Of a stretch of 64,000 nucleotides of DNA, positions 1-10,894 are shown in pieces. Each line of letters starts with the position of its first letter. The first letter of the stretch is position 1. Origin of the DNA: Phycisphaerae bacterium (GTDB lineage Bacteria; Planctomycetota; Phycisphaerae; UBA1845; UTPLA1); assembly GCA_035275405.1 (NCBI GenBank), contig DATEMU010000015.1:124001-188000 (forward strand), written 5' to 3'. The notes beneath the pieces are model-generated. The model did no database searches. It was not told the origin of the DNA and saw nothing but the letters and a program-made list of their open reading frames with translations. The position numbers and the translations under genes are program-made.

Positions 1-1125
1 GTCCGTTTCGGTGCCCACGCGCTGGCGAAACTGGCTGACCGCCGTGTCGCGCGCCCGCGAACGAGGAACGATCCGCCACATGAAATCAAAAGTCGCCAGA
101 TCGCGGGCGATCAATCCCTCGGGACAAGTGACAAACAGGAAGCGACCATCGCTCACCGCCTGCCAGACCGGCGGGCGTGACGTCGTCTTGATCAGCCGGC
201 CGATACGACGCGATTGGATGCGTTCGCTTCCCGGCAGCCGGTCGTGCCAGGAGTCCTCCGGCGCAAATGCGGGATCAATCGCCGGCATTTGACCGCCACG
301 GCTGGGCGGACCTCCGATGATGGGCCATGCCCCGGAGGCCTCGGGGCCGCGGGCCAGGGGTTCATCCGCGGACTTGAGAAACGCCTCCAGGGTCCGGACG
401 CGCGAGGGGCCGTCCGTGGACACGGCTCCCGCAGCACTGGATTCCAGCTCCCTGAGTTGCGTGAGGGCCCGTTCCGCCGCTTCCTTTTGACCGGTCAGCG
501 CGTACGCCACGCAGTACTTGGTCAGGATCTGCTCTTGCGGGATCGTATGGCGTGGCAGGGCGGAGAGCTTGTGCAGAATGTCCAACGCCTCGCCGGCCTG
601 CCGACGATCGAGGAGCCACGCGGCCAGCAGATTCATGGCTTCCGGCGCCGGAGTCGTATAGGGAAACTTGCGTGCAATGTGGCGAAGCTCATCGAGCTGG
701 TGCCCTTTGATCGCGCGCTCCAGTCGGTGCCGAACTTCGCCGTCGAAAAGCAGCCGATAGGTCGCCAGACCCTCCTCCGGCCACTGCCCGATTTGATCGA
801 GCGCGCATCGGGAGGCGGAATAAAAGTGCTTGCCTTCATCCATGGACACCGTCTTGTCACCGTATTGGTCGATGACACGGGCCAGGGTGTCGGCGGCCAG
901 CTTCCAATCTCCGCGCGCCGACGCCTCCTCCGCGCGCTTCAGCCAATTCTCCGCATCGCGGTCGCTGAGGGGCAGCAGCGCCGCCGCCATAACGCGCGGC
1001 TGACCGCGAAACACCTGCTGAAATCCAACGGCCCGCGGCGGTGTGAGCGCAAGCATGCCGAATGCGGCAAGAACTCCGCACCAAGCCGGCCAAACCTTCT
1101 TTACTGGCCACTGATTACTGTCCAC
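1..1125 (-). CDS. Secreted TPR-like protein with start of a PQQ-type beta-propeller (3' partial)
   Basis: The frame is open from a GTG at 1125 to the window edge (375 codons), so the C-terminus is missing. The N-terminus has two lysines followed by a hydrophobic run (VLAAFGMLALTPP), a signal peptide, so the protein is exported. Residues of about 45-260 are helical with TPR-like pieces such as ARGDWKLAADTLARVI. From about residue 325 the sequence becomes beta-rich (VWQAVSDGRFLFVTCPEG), like the first blade of a PQQ/BamB-type propeller. This TPR plus propeller architecture is common in planctomycetes. The start is uncertain because no strong ribosome binding site is visible. The molecular function is unknown. 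Confidence 0.65.
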   Translation of the reverse strand, partial: MDSNQWPVKKVWPAWCGVLAAFGMLALTPPRAVGFQQVFRGQPRVMAAALLPLSDRDAENWLKRAEEASARGDWKLAADTLARVIDQYGDKTVSMDEGKHFYSASRCALDQIGQWPEEGLATYRLLFDGEVRHRLERAIKGHQLDELRHIARKFPYTTPAPEAMNLLAAWLLDRRQAGEALDILHKLSALPRHTIPQEQILTKYCVAYALTGQKEAAERALTQLRELESSAAGAVSTDGPSRVRTLEAFLKSADEPLARGPEASGAWPIIGGPPSRGGQMPAIDPAFAPEDSWHDRLPGSERIQSRRIGRLIKTTSRPPVWQAVSDGRFLFVTCPEGLIARDLATFDFMWRIVPRSRARDTAVSQFRQRVGTETD

Positions 1126-1219
1126 TGACCACTTCCTTGTACGCTATCGTAGGGTGCGTCTCTTGGGTATACAATCGCCCCTCAAGTCTTATACGTAGTT
1201 TCGAGCCCCTCGTTTCCAA

Positions 1220-2065
1220 ATGAAAACGCTATTTCTTGGATTATCCGAAGCCCTGCGGCTCCTATTTCCCGTTGCTCAAGGGTTGCCTCCGGGGCGGTCC
1301 ACCGCTTGGAGTCGATCCGCATCCTGGATCGTCCCCCTGGGGCTCTTCATCGGCCTTATCTGGGCCGGTCTCTTCCGGATCACGTGGCGCGTTTATGGGG
1401 AGGCCGGAAATGTCCGTGTAATCCCGGCCCTCGCCATCGTGCTCATCGAGTGCCTGTTGACCGGGCCGTTCCTGGCGTTGGGCTTGGCGAGAACCGCGCA
1501 CCTGCTCACCGGCATCAAACCCCTCGCCGCCACATCCGACGCCCGGGCGCCGCTGTCGCCGGTTGGGACGCTGGTGCTTTGCCTGACCGTCCTGTCGGAG
1601 TGGGTGCTGATCGCCAGTATTCGCGATGACGCGGCGTGGTGGCCGTCGCCGAAGGACTGGCGCAGCCATTTCAATTTCATGTACCCGGCCCCGATTTATC
1701 GTCCGTTGCTCCTGGCGCCGATCTGGGGACGTTGGGGATTGCTCCTGGCGGCTTCCGTGGGCCGGACCGCGCGCGGCGCGGACGAGGCGATTGTCGCGCT
1801 ATGCGAATCCATGCGCCCGGCCCGGATGCTTCGCCACGCCATTGTCCCCGTCGCCCTTACGGCAATTTATTTTTCGCGCGAAGGAAACATCTTTATCGGT
1901 TTGATCATGGCCCTGATCGTTTTCGCGGCGACGTACATCGTCGCGGTGGTGATGGCCCAGCGCGGCGGCGGACAGTCCCGGCAGACGCTCTTCGCCGCCG
2001 GTCAGATCGCCCAGTTGGCGTTCCTTGCCGTATGCCGGGCGATGTGGCCCTTAATCTACGGATAA
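1220..2065 (+). CDS. Polytopic membrane protein, divergent CobS-like
   Basis: A 281-residue protein with about six hydrophobic segments. The overall pattern resembles CobS (adenosylcobinamide-GDP ribazoletransferase, last step of the cobalamin nucleotide loop): a segment like FPLGLFIG near the start, then LLTGPFLALGLARTAHLL where CobS has its GGFHLDGLAD motif, and near the end RGGGQSRQTLFAAGQIAQ where CobS has GGQTGDTLGA. The acidic residues needed by CobS are missing at both places, so if related it is a degenerate or repurposed member. No other cobalamin gene is nearby. It is convergent with speA and separated from it by a hairpin. Confidence 0.45.
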   Translation: MKTLFLGLSEALRLLFPVAQGLPPGRSTAWSRSASWIVPLGLFIGLIWAGLFRITWRVYGEAGNVRVIPALAIVLIECLLTGPFLALGLARTAHLLTGIKPLAATSDARAPLSPVGTLVLCLTVLSEWVLIASIRDDAAWWPSPKDWRSHFNFMYPAPIYRPLLLAPIWGRWGLLLAASVGRTARGADEAIVALCESMRPARMLRHAIVPVALTAIYFSREGNIFIGLIMALIVFAATYIVAVVMAQRGGGQSRQTLFAAGQIAQLAFLAVCRAMWPLIYG

Positions 2066-2069
2066 CGTG

Positions 2070-2103
2070 GGATGTGGGAAGCCCGCTCCGGCATCCCACA
2101 TCC
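2070..2103. terminator. Inverted repeat between convergent genes
   Basis: GGATGTGGGA at 2070-2079 pairs perfectly with TCCCACATCC at 2094-2103 around a 14-nt loop. It sits in the 50 bp between two convergent stop codons. There is no clear T-run, so it may be a bidirectional transcript end or one of the region's dispersed palindromes. Confidence 0.5.
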
Positions 2104-2115
2104 GACATCTTCTTA

Positions 2116-4053
<1,938 letters not shown>

Positions 4054-4336
4054 GTCGTGTAATCCCCTGGGGTGATAATATTGTTCGTGGCTACGGGACG
4101 AATCCTCGCGCAATGCCGGCCCTTTCTTTCCCGGCGCGACGGGCTGGAATAAGTAATAAGAGCAGCTTTTCGGCGGCGAGTCAAGAAAAAACGCCTCGCC
4201 TCGCTCGTCCCCGCCCGCTGTCTTGACGCCTCCGCCGCCGGCGCTAGACTGTCCGTTCAGAGCGCCGGTCACCGGGTCCCACTTTGCGGAATCCCACCGG
4301 AGCCCCTTTCATGTCGGAGATCGCGCTTTAGCGGAA

Positions 4337-5998
4337 ATGTTGACCCTTCACACCTACCTCGCCCGCGAACTGCTCAAGACCTTCGGCCTAACCTCCGTCG
4401 CGCTCACTCTCCTGGTCGTTATGGGAGGTGGCGTCGCCAATATCTTTCGCGGCGAGGGACTGGGCGCCGAGGATGTTTTCAAAGTCTTCCTCTTCCTTAC
4501 CCCCGTGGCCATCACCCTTATCCTCCCGGTAGCGGCCCTTTTTAGTGCCGCCATTACCTACGGACGGGCCTCGGCGGACAACGAAATCACCGCTTGTAGA
4601 GCCGCCGGAATCAATATCCACAGGCTCCTGCTGTCAGCCGGATTGCTTGGTTTTCTTGTTACTGTTTTCACTTACGTTTCCTGGAACTTCATGATTCCGG
4701 GTCTGTCCCGGATGATCGAGGAGACCACCCGCCGCGAGCTGCCCGGCATTGTCATGGGCCAGTTTCAGAAGGCCCGACCGCTCTCTTTCGGCAAATACCG
4801 CATCACTGCCGGCCGCTGCGAAATCATGGAGAACCCGCCGCCCGGAATCGTCCTTCCGGATGACCACACATACCTTCTGCTCTCCAAAGTAAGCTTCCTG
4901 GAGATGGGTGACGAGGAGTACCTTCGTTATGGGACGGCGGACGCGACCATCATCGACTTCGACGGCAGCAGCGATACCCCGCGCGTGACCGTGGACCTGC
5001 AGGGCGTTCGGACCTTCGACGCCTCCCGACGGCAATATTATGACCTCGCGCACCAGGTCCTGGGCCCCTTTGACGTGCCCATGCCCATGCGTCGAAAAAC
5101 CAAGTTCGAGAACCTGGCCCGCCTCATTCATTACCAACGCCATCCTGCCGAGAGCCCGGAGATCGAAGATCGCCTTTTCGGTATTCGCCGCGAGCTGATG
5201 AGCTTTTACGTCCAACAGGAAGCGATTGACCGTCTCGCCCAGGACGCCGTCATCCGGTGGAAAGGGCCCGGCGTGCAATACGAAATCACCGCCAAGCAAT
5301 ATGCCGTCGATCCCGACGACGGTCGGACCACGCTGCGCGACGTTCGTGTCGTGGAAGTTGAAGATCCGCCTGGGCGGGAGGGGGAAGGATTCAAGCAGGT
5401 CATGACGGCGGAGTCGGCCACGCTCGACCTGCGCAGTGCCATGGACAAGAACCGCCCACTGATCATGGTTGAGCTGATCGGCAACGTCGAAACCCGCTCA
5501 GTCGCTCCGGCTCGCCGGGACAACGACCGGGCCGTCCGAAAGACGAAGGAGTCACTCAAGCCTCTTGAGTACATGGATCAGCCGGGCCTCGTTGACCGCC
5601 TGGCGCGGTTTGACACCAAGTCGTTCCTCCAGGCGACCCCGATCGTCGGCCTCCCTCGAAAGCAGTACAAGCAGTGCGAACGATTTTGGCAGCGGCTGGA
5701 CACCTTCCGCGCCGAAGTCACCGGCGAGATCCACTTCCGCGGTTCATACGCCCTGACGCCGGTGGCCGTCGTCCTGATGGGAGCCATCTTGGGGATCATC
5801 ATCCGCGGCGGCCAGGTCCTTACGGCTTTCGGCATCAGTTGCGTGCCATCGCTTTTTGTCGTTCTCATCAGCATCGTGGGCCGCAACCTGGCCGACCGGC
5901 CCGATTATTCCACGGCGAGCCTCTTCGTCATGTGGGGTGGCACCGCGGTCATGTATCTCGCGACGGCCTTCGTCGCCTTTAAGGTACTGAAGCGTTGA
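4337..5998 (+). CDS. LptF/LptG family permease (LPS export), enlarged
   Basis: A 553-residue inner-membrane protein of the YjgP/YjgQ family. Three membrane helices lie in the first 110 residues, followed by a long periplasmic jellyroll-type region and three C-terminal helices (for example ALTPVAVVLMGAILGIII). Family members form the LptB2FG complex that extracts lipopolysaccharide from the inner membrane. Usual LptF/G length is 360-390, so the periplasmic part is about 170 residues longer. The start at 4337 gives the family-like beginning MLTLHTYLARELLKTFGLT. It is followed after 13 bp by a second permease of the same family, and together they would be the F and G pair. Confidence 0.85.
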   Translation: MLTLHTYLARELLKTFGLTSVALTLLVVMGGGVANIFRGEGLGAEDVFKVFLFLTPVAITLILPVAALFSAAITYGRASADNEITACRAAGINIHRLLLSAGLLGFLVTVFTYVSWNFMIPGLSRMIEETTRRELPGIVMGQFQKARPLSFGKYRITAGRCEIMENPPPGIVLPDDHTYLLLSKVSFLEMGDEEYLRYGTADATIIDFDGSSDTPRVTVDLQGVRTFDASRRQYYDLAHQVLGPFDVPMPMRRKTKFENLARLIHYQRHPAESPEIEDRLFGIRRELMSFYVQQEAIDRLAQDAVIRWKGPGVQYEITAKQYAVDPDDGRTTLRDVRVVEVEDPPGREGEGFKQVMTAESATLDLRSAMDKNRPLIMVELIGNVETRSVAPARRDNDRAVRKTKESLKPLEYMDQPGLVDRLARFDTKSFLQATPIVGLPRKQYKQCERFWQRLDTFRAEVTGEIHFRGSYALTPVAVVLMGAILGIIIRGGQVLTAFGISCVPSLFVVLISIVGRNLADRPDYSTASLFVMWGGTAVMYLATAFVAFKVLKR

Positions 5999-6011
5999 TA
6001 GGCGTGCAGCC

Positions 6012-7154
6012 ATGATCAAAACCCTTGACCGTTACATCCTGCGGGCGTTCTTCACGAACTACCTGATCGCCCTGGCCGTCATGGTCGGTCTCTATGTCAC
6101 GCTCGACCTCTTTGTGAACTTGGATGAGTTCACCTCGGTGCAGGGCGCGACCAAAGTGCAGGTCGTGGCCAAGATCATCGATTTCTACGGCTACAACCTC
6201 TTGCTCTACTTCGCCCAGCTCGCCGGCGTGATCCTCCTGGTCGCCGCCTGTTGCACCCTGGGGCGCTTCCATCGGACCAATGAACTCACCGCCATCCTCG
6301 CCTCCGGCACATCGCTCTACCGCGTGGCCACCCCCGTCCTGCTCGCGGCCCTGGCCATGAACGGACTTTGGTTCATCGACCAGGAGTTCCTGATCCCCCG
6401 TTTTGCCGACAAGCTGGCGCGCACTCACAAAGACGTCGAGGGGCGAAACTCGTTCGCCGTCTGGTTTCAGCCGGACCGCGACAACGCCCTGGTCTCCGCC
6501 TCGATGTTCCACCCCCGCGCCAAAGAGATGCGCGGAGTGATTGTCCTGAAACGCGACGAGGACGGCCGCATGACCGAGGTCATTCGCGCCGATCAGGCCC
6601 GTTGGGACGAGGAGCGGGAGGGTGAGGGCAAGTGGCGGCTGGAAAACGGATTGCGGATGATCTTCGAAGCACCTGCGACCGCGACTCGCGCCGGGACGAC
6701 CGCAATGCCCCTTGTGGCCGGCGACGAGGAGCTGGGTGCGATCCCTGTCCGGGACTATGCGTCGGCCCTTACTCCCAAAGAACTCGCCCTCCAGCAGGCC
6801 TCGCTCTGGATCAACTTCCTTAGCCTCGCCGAAGTGGAGCAGCTCCAGACCCGTTTCGCGGAATCCGGGTCCGGTGAGTTCATCCGCATCAAACACCGCC
6901 GACTCACGACGGTCATTATCAACATGATCCTCCTTTGCCTGGGGATCCCTTTTTTCCTCAACCGCGAGCGGCCTTCCGTTATCGTTGCCGGCGGACAATG
7001 CCTCTTCACCTGCGGCCTGTGTTATGTGGTCGCCTTCCTTTGTCACAGCGTAAACATGTCCGGGCTGGGCTTGAGTCCCGCGCTGCCGGCGTGGCTGCCG
7101 GTTCTCTTGTTCGGACCCCTGGCCGTCTACCTACTCGACGCGATTAAGACCTGA
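6012..7154 (+). CDS. LptF/LptG family permease, second partner
   Basis: A 380-residue, six-helix permease of the YjgP/YjgQ family with typical size and the typical start MIKTLDRYILRAFFTNYL. It carries three N-terminal helices, a periplasmic domain at about 130-270 and three C-terminal helices. It is expected to pair with the preceding permease in LPS export driven by LptB, which is not in the window. Its stop codon overlaps the start of the next gene (TGATG at 7152-7156), so the three genes are probably co-transcribed. Confidence 0.85.
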   Translation: MIKTLDRYILRAFFTNYLIALAVMVGLYVTLDLFVNLDEFTSVQGATKVQVVAKIIDFYGYNLLLYFAQLAGVILLVAACCTLGRFHRTNELTAILASGTSLYRVATPVLLAALAMNGLWFIDQEFLIPRFADKLARTHKDVEGRNSFAVWFQPDRDNALVSASMFHPRAKEMRGVIVLKRDEDGRMTEVIRADQARWDEEREGEGKWRLENGLRMIFEAPATATRAGTTAMPLVAGDEELGAIPVRDYASALTPKELALQQASLWINFLSLAEVEQLQTRFAESGSGEFIRIKHRRLTTVIINMILLCLGIPFFLNRERPSVIVAGGQCLFTCGLCYVVAFLCHSVNMSGLGLSPALPAWLPVLLFGPLAVYLLDAIKT

Positions 7155-8908
7155 TGAACGCCGTCGTAGCGACCCACTTCGAAAACCGAAGGGGCCCGGC
7201 GTGTCTGCGCGTTATGGTCGCCGCCGCCACCTCGGCATTCGTCATTTGGATTGTGACCGGCGCGTATGGATGGAGAGGATATCCCGCTGAGCATGATGGG
7301 GGACGACTCGTCGCGGCCGTACTCGGGCTGCTGTGCCTCGTAATCCTCCTGACAATTGCATGGACCACGATTGCGCCGCAACCCCCCTCGCGGCGGACGC
7401 TGCTGATCGCGATAGTCTGCTGGAGCACGGCGCGGCTGGTCACGACTTCGCTTTTCCCCCTTGGCAGTGACGAGGCCTATCACTGGCTCTGGGCGGAGCA
7501 TCTGGACCTGTGCTACTACGACCACCCCGCCATGGTCGCCTGGCTGGCTCGTCTCTTCGCCCCGTTCGGCGGCGAGGCCACGGCGCTGGTCCGGTTCAGC
7601 CCCATTGTCCTCGGGGCGCTTTTGCCCGCGGCAACGGCCTATCTGGCCTGGATGACGCTGCGGGATGTCGGCATTGCCGTGCGCAGTGGCTTATTCTTCA
7701 TGCTCACCCCGCTCCTCTCCGGTAGCACGTTTCTGATGCCTGCGCTGCCGGTCATCTTCTTCTGGACACTGGCCGCGATTCAATTCTGGCGTGCCGCTGA
7801 ATCCGGCCGACATCGAGACTGGCTACTCCTGGGTCTGGCCTTTGGTGCGGCCCTGAACTGCAACTTCACGACCCTTCTATTTCCCCTGTGCATTCTTACC
7901 TATCTATTGCTCACCCCGTTCCATCGAAGGCATCTGATCAAGCCCGGCCCCTACCTCGCACTTGCAGTAGCCGCAGCCTGCTTTCTCCCGGTCATCGTCT
8001 GGAACGCCGACCACGAGTGGCGAACTTTCGGCTTCAACTTCTTCCGCCGTCATCGCGACTTGGCCTTCCACGCCGATCAACTCGCCTTGTATTTGGGCCA
8101 ATTGCTCCTCTTTGTCTCGCCGGTACTGGCTGTGGGCATTATCGTTGCAGGGTGCTCTTCTCTTTATTCCGCATTCCGAATTCCGCATTCCGAATTCGAT
8201 CGGTCGCCGGGTCTGCGCTACCTCGCCATCATGGGCCTCGCCCCAATCTTCGCCTTCCTTGTCACCAGCGCCGCCCTCAAGGCTCGCGCTCACTACGCCG
8301 CCCCCGCCTTCATTCCGCTCATTGTCCTGTTCGTTTGGCAAGTTCATTGTGGTGTCCTGCGTCGATGGCTTCGTCCGGCGGCCATCGTCGGACTTGTCAT
8401 GACCATCGGCTTCTGGTGGGTGCTCGTGCTGACGGCGATTGTTCCTTATTCGCCGATGCACATAGTCCTCACCAAGCTCGATCCGAAGAACCCGGACAAA
8501 CCCACCGCTGAACTCTATGGCTGGCCCGCGCTCGGAAACTATCTCGACTCCTTTGGACAGCGCATGGACGCCCAGAGCCAGACCGTGGTCATTGCGCTTT
8601 CATACGCTCAGGCCTCGCTTGCCATGCACTACTCCCGCAACCTTGATTACGCCTTTAGTCTCGACGAAGGCAAGAGCCCTTACGGTCAACAATTTGAACA
8701 ATGGGGACCACTCAAAGATATTCCCATTGGATGCGACGCTATCCTTTTCCGTGCGGGTCAAATTCCTGACGAAGTGACCTACCGTATCGACTTGGAGAAG
8801 CATTTCCAACGCGTCGAACGAGTGAACACCCGCCGAAAGTTTCTGGCGGAGTTATATTATTTTTCAATCTGGCGGGGCTACGGTTATCGTGGAGGCTATG
8901 GCAGATAG
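7154..8908 (+). CDS. ArnT/PMT-like membrane glycosyltransferase
   Basis: A 584-residue polytopic protein with about 10-12 hydrophobic segments. The first periplasmic loop holds the PMT/ArnT-type signature SDEAYHWLWAEHLDLCYYDH, with the acidic residues that bind a lipid-phosphate sugar donor and metal in this clan, followed by PAMVAWLARLF. Such enzymes transfer a sugar from an undecaprenyl- or polyprenyl-phosphate donor to lipid A, a glycan or a protein outside the cytoplasm. Its coupling to the LptF/G-like pair suggests LPS or lipid A decoration. About residues 336-348 (SLYSAFRIPHSEF) are encoded by a 7-nt periodic repeat inserted in frame, so that loop is probably not conserved in homologues. 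Confidence 0.8.
   Translation: MNAVVATHFENRRGPACLRVMVAAATSAFVIWIVTGAYGWRGYPAEHDGGRLVAAVLGLLCLVILLTIAWTTIAPQPPSRRTLLIAIVCWSTARLVTTSLFPLGSDEAYHWLWAEHLDLCYYDHPAMVAWLARLFAPFGGEATALVRFSPIVLGALLPAATAYLAWMTLRDVGIAVRSGLFFMLTPLLSGSTFLMPALPVIFFWTLAAIQFWRAAESGRHRDWLLLGLAFGAALNCNFTTLLFPLCILTYLLLTPFHRRHLIKPGPYLALAVAAACFLPVIVWNADHEWRTFGFNFFRRHRDLAFHADQLALYLGQLLLFVSPVLAVGIIVAGCSSLYSAFRIPHSEFDRSPGLRYLAIMGLAPIFAFLVTSAALKARAHYAAPAFIPLIVLFVWQVHCGVLRRWLRPAAIVGLVMTIGFWWVLVLTAIVPYSPMHIVLTKLDPKNPDKPTAELYGWPALGNYLDSFGQRMDAQSQTVVIALSYAQASLAMHYSRNLDYAFSLDEGKSPYGQQFEQWGPLKDIPIGCDAILFRAGQIPDEVTYRIDLEKHFQRVERVNTRRKFLAELYYFSIWRGYGYRGGYGR
8166..8198. repeat. 7-nt periodic repeat inside a coding region
   Basis: Units ATTCCGC, ATTCCGA, ATTCCGC, ATTCCGA, ATTCG follow one another without spacers. 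The tract lies in frame inside the ArnT-like gene and resembles the intergenic AATGCGG-type tract at 28349-28383 read on the other strand. Confidence 0.85.
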
Positions 8909-9014
8909 TCGGCCCTCATTGACGTCTCATGCCTTCCCGTCGAATATTGACCGCGTAGATCGTAATAACCCTTCGTCGGGCCGTCCGCCCGGCGCATAAC
9001 CTCGGCGTCTGCCC

Positions 9015-10712
9015 ATGTCTCTTGTCACTCTGCCCCGGACCGTCAAGACCTTTGCCCGGCTTCGCGTCATCGCCCAAGTCCTTTCCAAGCACGGCTTCGG
9101 TCATTTTGTCGATCGCCTGCAACTCGGCCGGTACATGCCGTCCCCGGCGTGGCTGAGACGCGAAAAGGAGGAGGAGCACGAGGTCGATCCGCTCGCCGCC
9201 ATTGGCACACGGCTCGTTCGCGTTTGTGAAGAACTCGGGCCGACCTTCGTCAAGCTGGGGCAAATCGCTTCCACGCGCCCCGATATTCTGCCGCCGCAGA
9301 TCCTCACCGCGCTCGAAAAGCTTCAGGACGATGTCGGCCCATTCCCCGCCGACCAGGCCCGCCGCATCTTCCTCGAAGACACCGGCGTGCCCGTCGAAAA
9401 AGCCTTCCGCCACTTCACGGAGCAACCCTTCGCCAGCGGCTCCATCGCCCAGGTCCACCGCGCGACCACCACCGACGGTCAGGAGGTCGTCGTCAAGATC
9501 AAGCGCCCCGGCATCGACCACGTCGTGCAACTTGACATCTACGTCCTCCAATGGATGGCGGAGCGGGCCGAGGCGCTGTTTCCGGAGATGCGGCCGTATC
9601 ATCCCAGGACGATCATCGACGAATTCGCGGACACCGTTCGCCGTGAACTGGATTTCGTGAACGAGGCTTCGACGACGACGCGTTTCTACGAGGCCTTCAA
9701 GGACGATCCACACATCCAAACTCCTCAAGTTCGCTGGGACCTCACGGGCAACAGCGTCCTCACGATGGAGTTCATGGACGGAGTAAAACTGCGCGATGCC
9801 CTGGACGGCGATGAACCCATAGACAAAAAGGCCCTCGCCCGGCACCTGTCCGAGTGCTTCCTGCACCAGTATTTCGAAATGGGCCTGTTTCATGCCGACC
9901 CACACCCCGGCAACCTCTTAATCCGACCGCCGGACGGCATCGTGCTCTTCGATTTCGGCATGGTCGGCCAGATCGACGACGAACTCGTCGGCCGACTCGT
10001 GGTCGGCATCATCGCCACGGTCAACAAAGAAATCGACGTCCTGATCGACGTGCTTGCCGATCTGGGGGCGCTGGGTCGGGCCGTGGATCGGCCGGTGCTC
10101 GCTCGCGACCTGCGGCTGTGGCTGGAGAAGTATTACGGCCTGCCGCTTAAGCGCCTCGAACTCGGCACGATTCTCCGGGAGTTGATCGAGACGGTCCGCC
10201 GTAACGATGTCGTGCTCCCGCGCGACTTCGTGGCGATCTTCAAATCTCTGGCGACGGCGTGGGGCGTTGTGCTTCAGCTTGACCCCGAACTGGTGCTGCT
10301 CGACCTCCTCCAACCCAAGCTCTCCAAGTTGCTTCGCGAGCGCTTCAGCCCCAAGCGGCTCCTGCGGATTGCCGGTCTCTCCACCTGGCACCTCGCGTCG
10401 GTCCTGCGCGATGCCCCCCGGATGCTCCGCGACGTCATGCGTGGTATCGGACGTGGGCAATTCCAGATCAACATCAAGCACGAAAACCTCGACTACCTGG
10501 CCAGCGAACTCGACCGTTCCAGTAATCGTCTCGCGTTTTCGGTCCTCGTGGCCTCCACGATTATCGGCAGCACCATGCTTCTTTCCATGGAAGCCCAATT
10601 CACGGTCTTCGGTGTGCCGATTCGTTATCTGGGCTTCGTCGGCTACGCCATCACGTTCTTCATGGCGGCGTGGCTGCTGATCGCCATCCTGCGCAGCGGC
10701 AAGATGTCGTAA
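9015..10712 (+). CDS. UbiB/AarF/ABC1 family atypical kinase
   Basis: A 565-residue protein with the full ABC1 (ADCK/UbiB) motif set. KLGQIASTRPD near residue 75 is the family's KxGQ motif. ASGSIAQVHRA is the alanine-rich nucleotide loop, VVKIKRPG carries the ATP-contacting lysine, and HADPHPGN and LFDFGMVG are the catalytic and metal-binding motifs. Two hydrophobic segments at the C-terminus anchor it in the membrane. Members support isoprenoid quinone synthesis or lipid homeostasis through ATP-dependent activity. No quinone gene is adjacent, so the exact role here is inferred from family only. The ATG at 9015 yields the normal family length. Confidence 0.9.
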   Translation: MSLVTLPRTVKTFARLRVIAQVLSKHGFGHFVDRLQLGRYMPSPAWLRREKEEEHEVDPLAAIGTRLVRVCEELGPTFVKLGQIASTRPDILPPQILTALEKLQDDVGPFPADQARRIFLEDTGVPVEKAFRHFTEQPFASGSIAQVHRATTTDGQEVVVKIKRPGIDHVVQLDIYVLQWMAERAEALFPEMRPYHPRTIIDEFADTVRRELDFVNEASTTTRFYEAFKDDPHIQTPQVRWDLTGNSVLTMEFMDGVKLRDALDGDEPIDKKALARHLSECFLHQYFEMGLFHADPHPGNLLIRPPDGIVLFDFGMVGQIDDELVGRLVVGIIATVNKEIDVLIDVLADLGALGRAVDRPVLARDLRLWLEKYYGLPLKRLELGTILRELIETVRRNDVVLPRDFVAIFKSLATAWGVVLQLDPELVLLDLLQPKLSKLLRERFSPKRLLRIAGLSTWHLASVLRDAPRMLRDVMRGIGRGQFQINIKHENLDYLASELDRSSNRLAFSVLVASTIIGSTMLLSMEAQFTVFGVPIRYLGFVGYAITFFMAAWLLIAILRSGKMS

Positions 10713-10858
10713 GAGGTGGGGCGGGCGTCCCTGCCCGCCGCGAAGCCGGATGCCGAAGAGCAAAATATCAAGAGATGATCCAAATCGTAGACGCGAAATC
10801 GCCGCCACTTAGCCGTGATTCCGCGCGGGTGCGCGCGCCGACTGTGCGATCTACCGCT

Positions 10859-10882
10859 GGTGCGAGAATCACTTCTCGCACC
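10859..10882. repeat. Perfect 10-bp hairpin upstream of glycosyltransferase gene
   Basis: GGTGCGAGAA (10859-10868) and TTCTCGCACC (10873-10882) pair around the loop TCAC. It lies 12 bp before the chosen start at 10895. The arm sequence GGTGCGAGAA recurs in the hairpin at 62984-63016, so this is a dispersed palindrome and could also affect translation initiation. The adjacent stretch 10714-10745 (GCGGGCGTCCCTGCCCGC) has a relative at 63078-63103. Confidence 0.75.
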
Positions 10883-10894
10883 CAGGCCCCGCTG

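Noticed and set aside
5979-7046. Long open frame (355 codons) on the minus strand
   Set aside because: It is antisense to the clear LptG-like permease and has arginine- and aspartate-rich composition typical of a GC-rich shadow frame.
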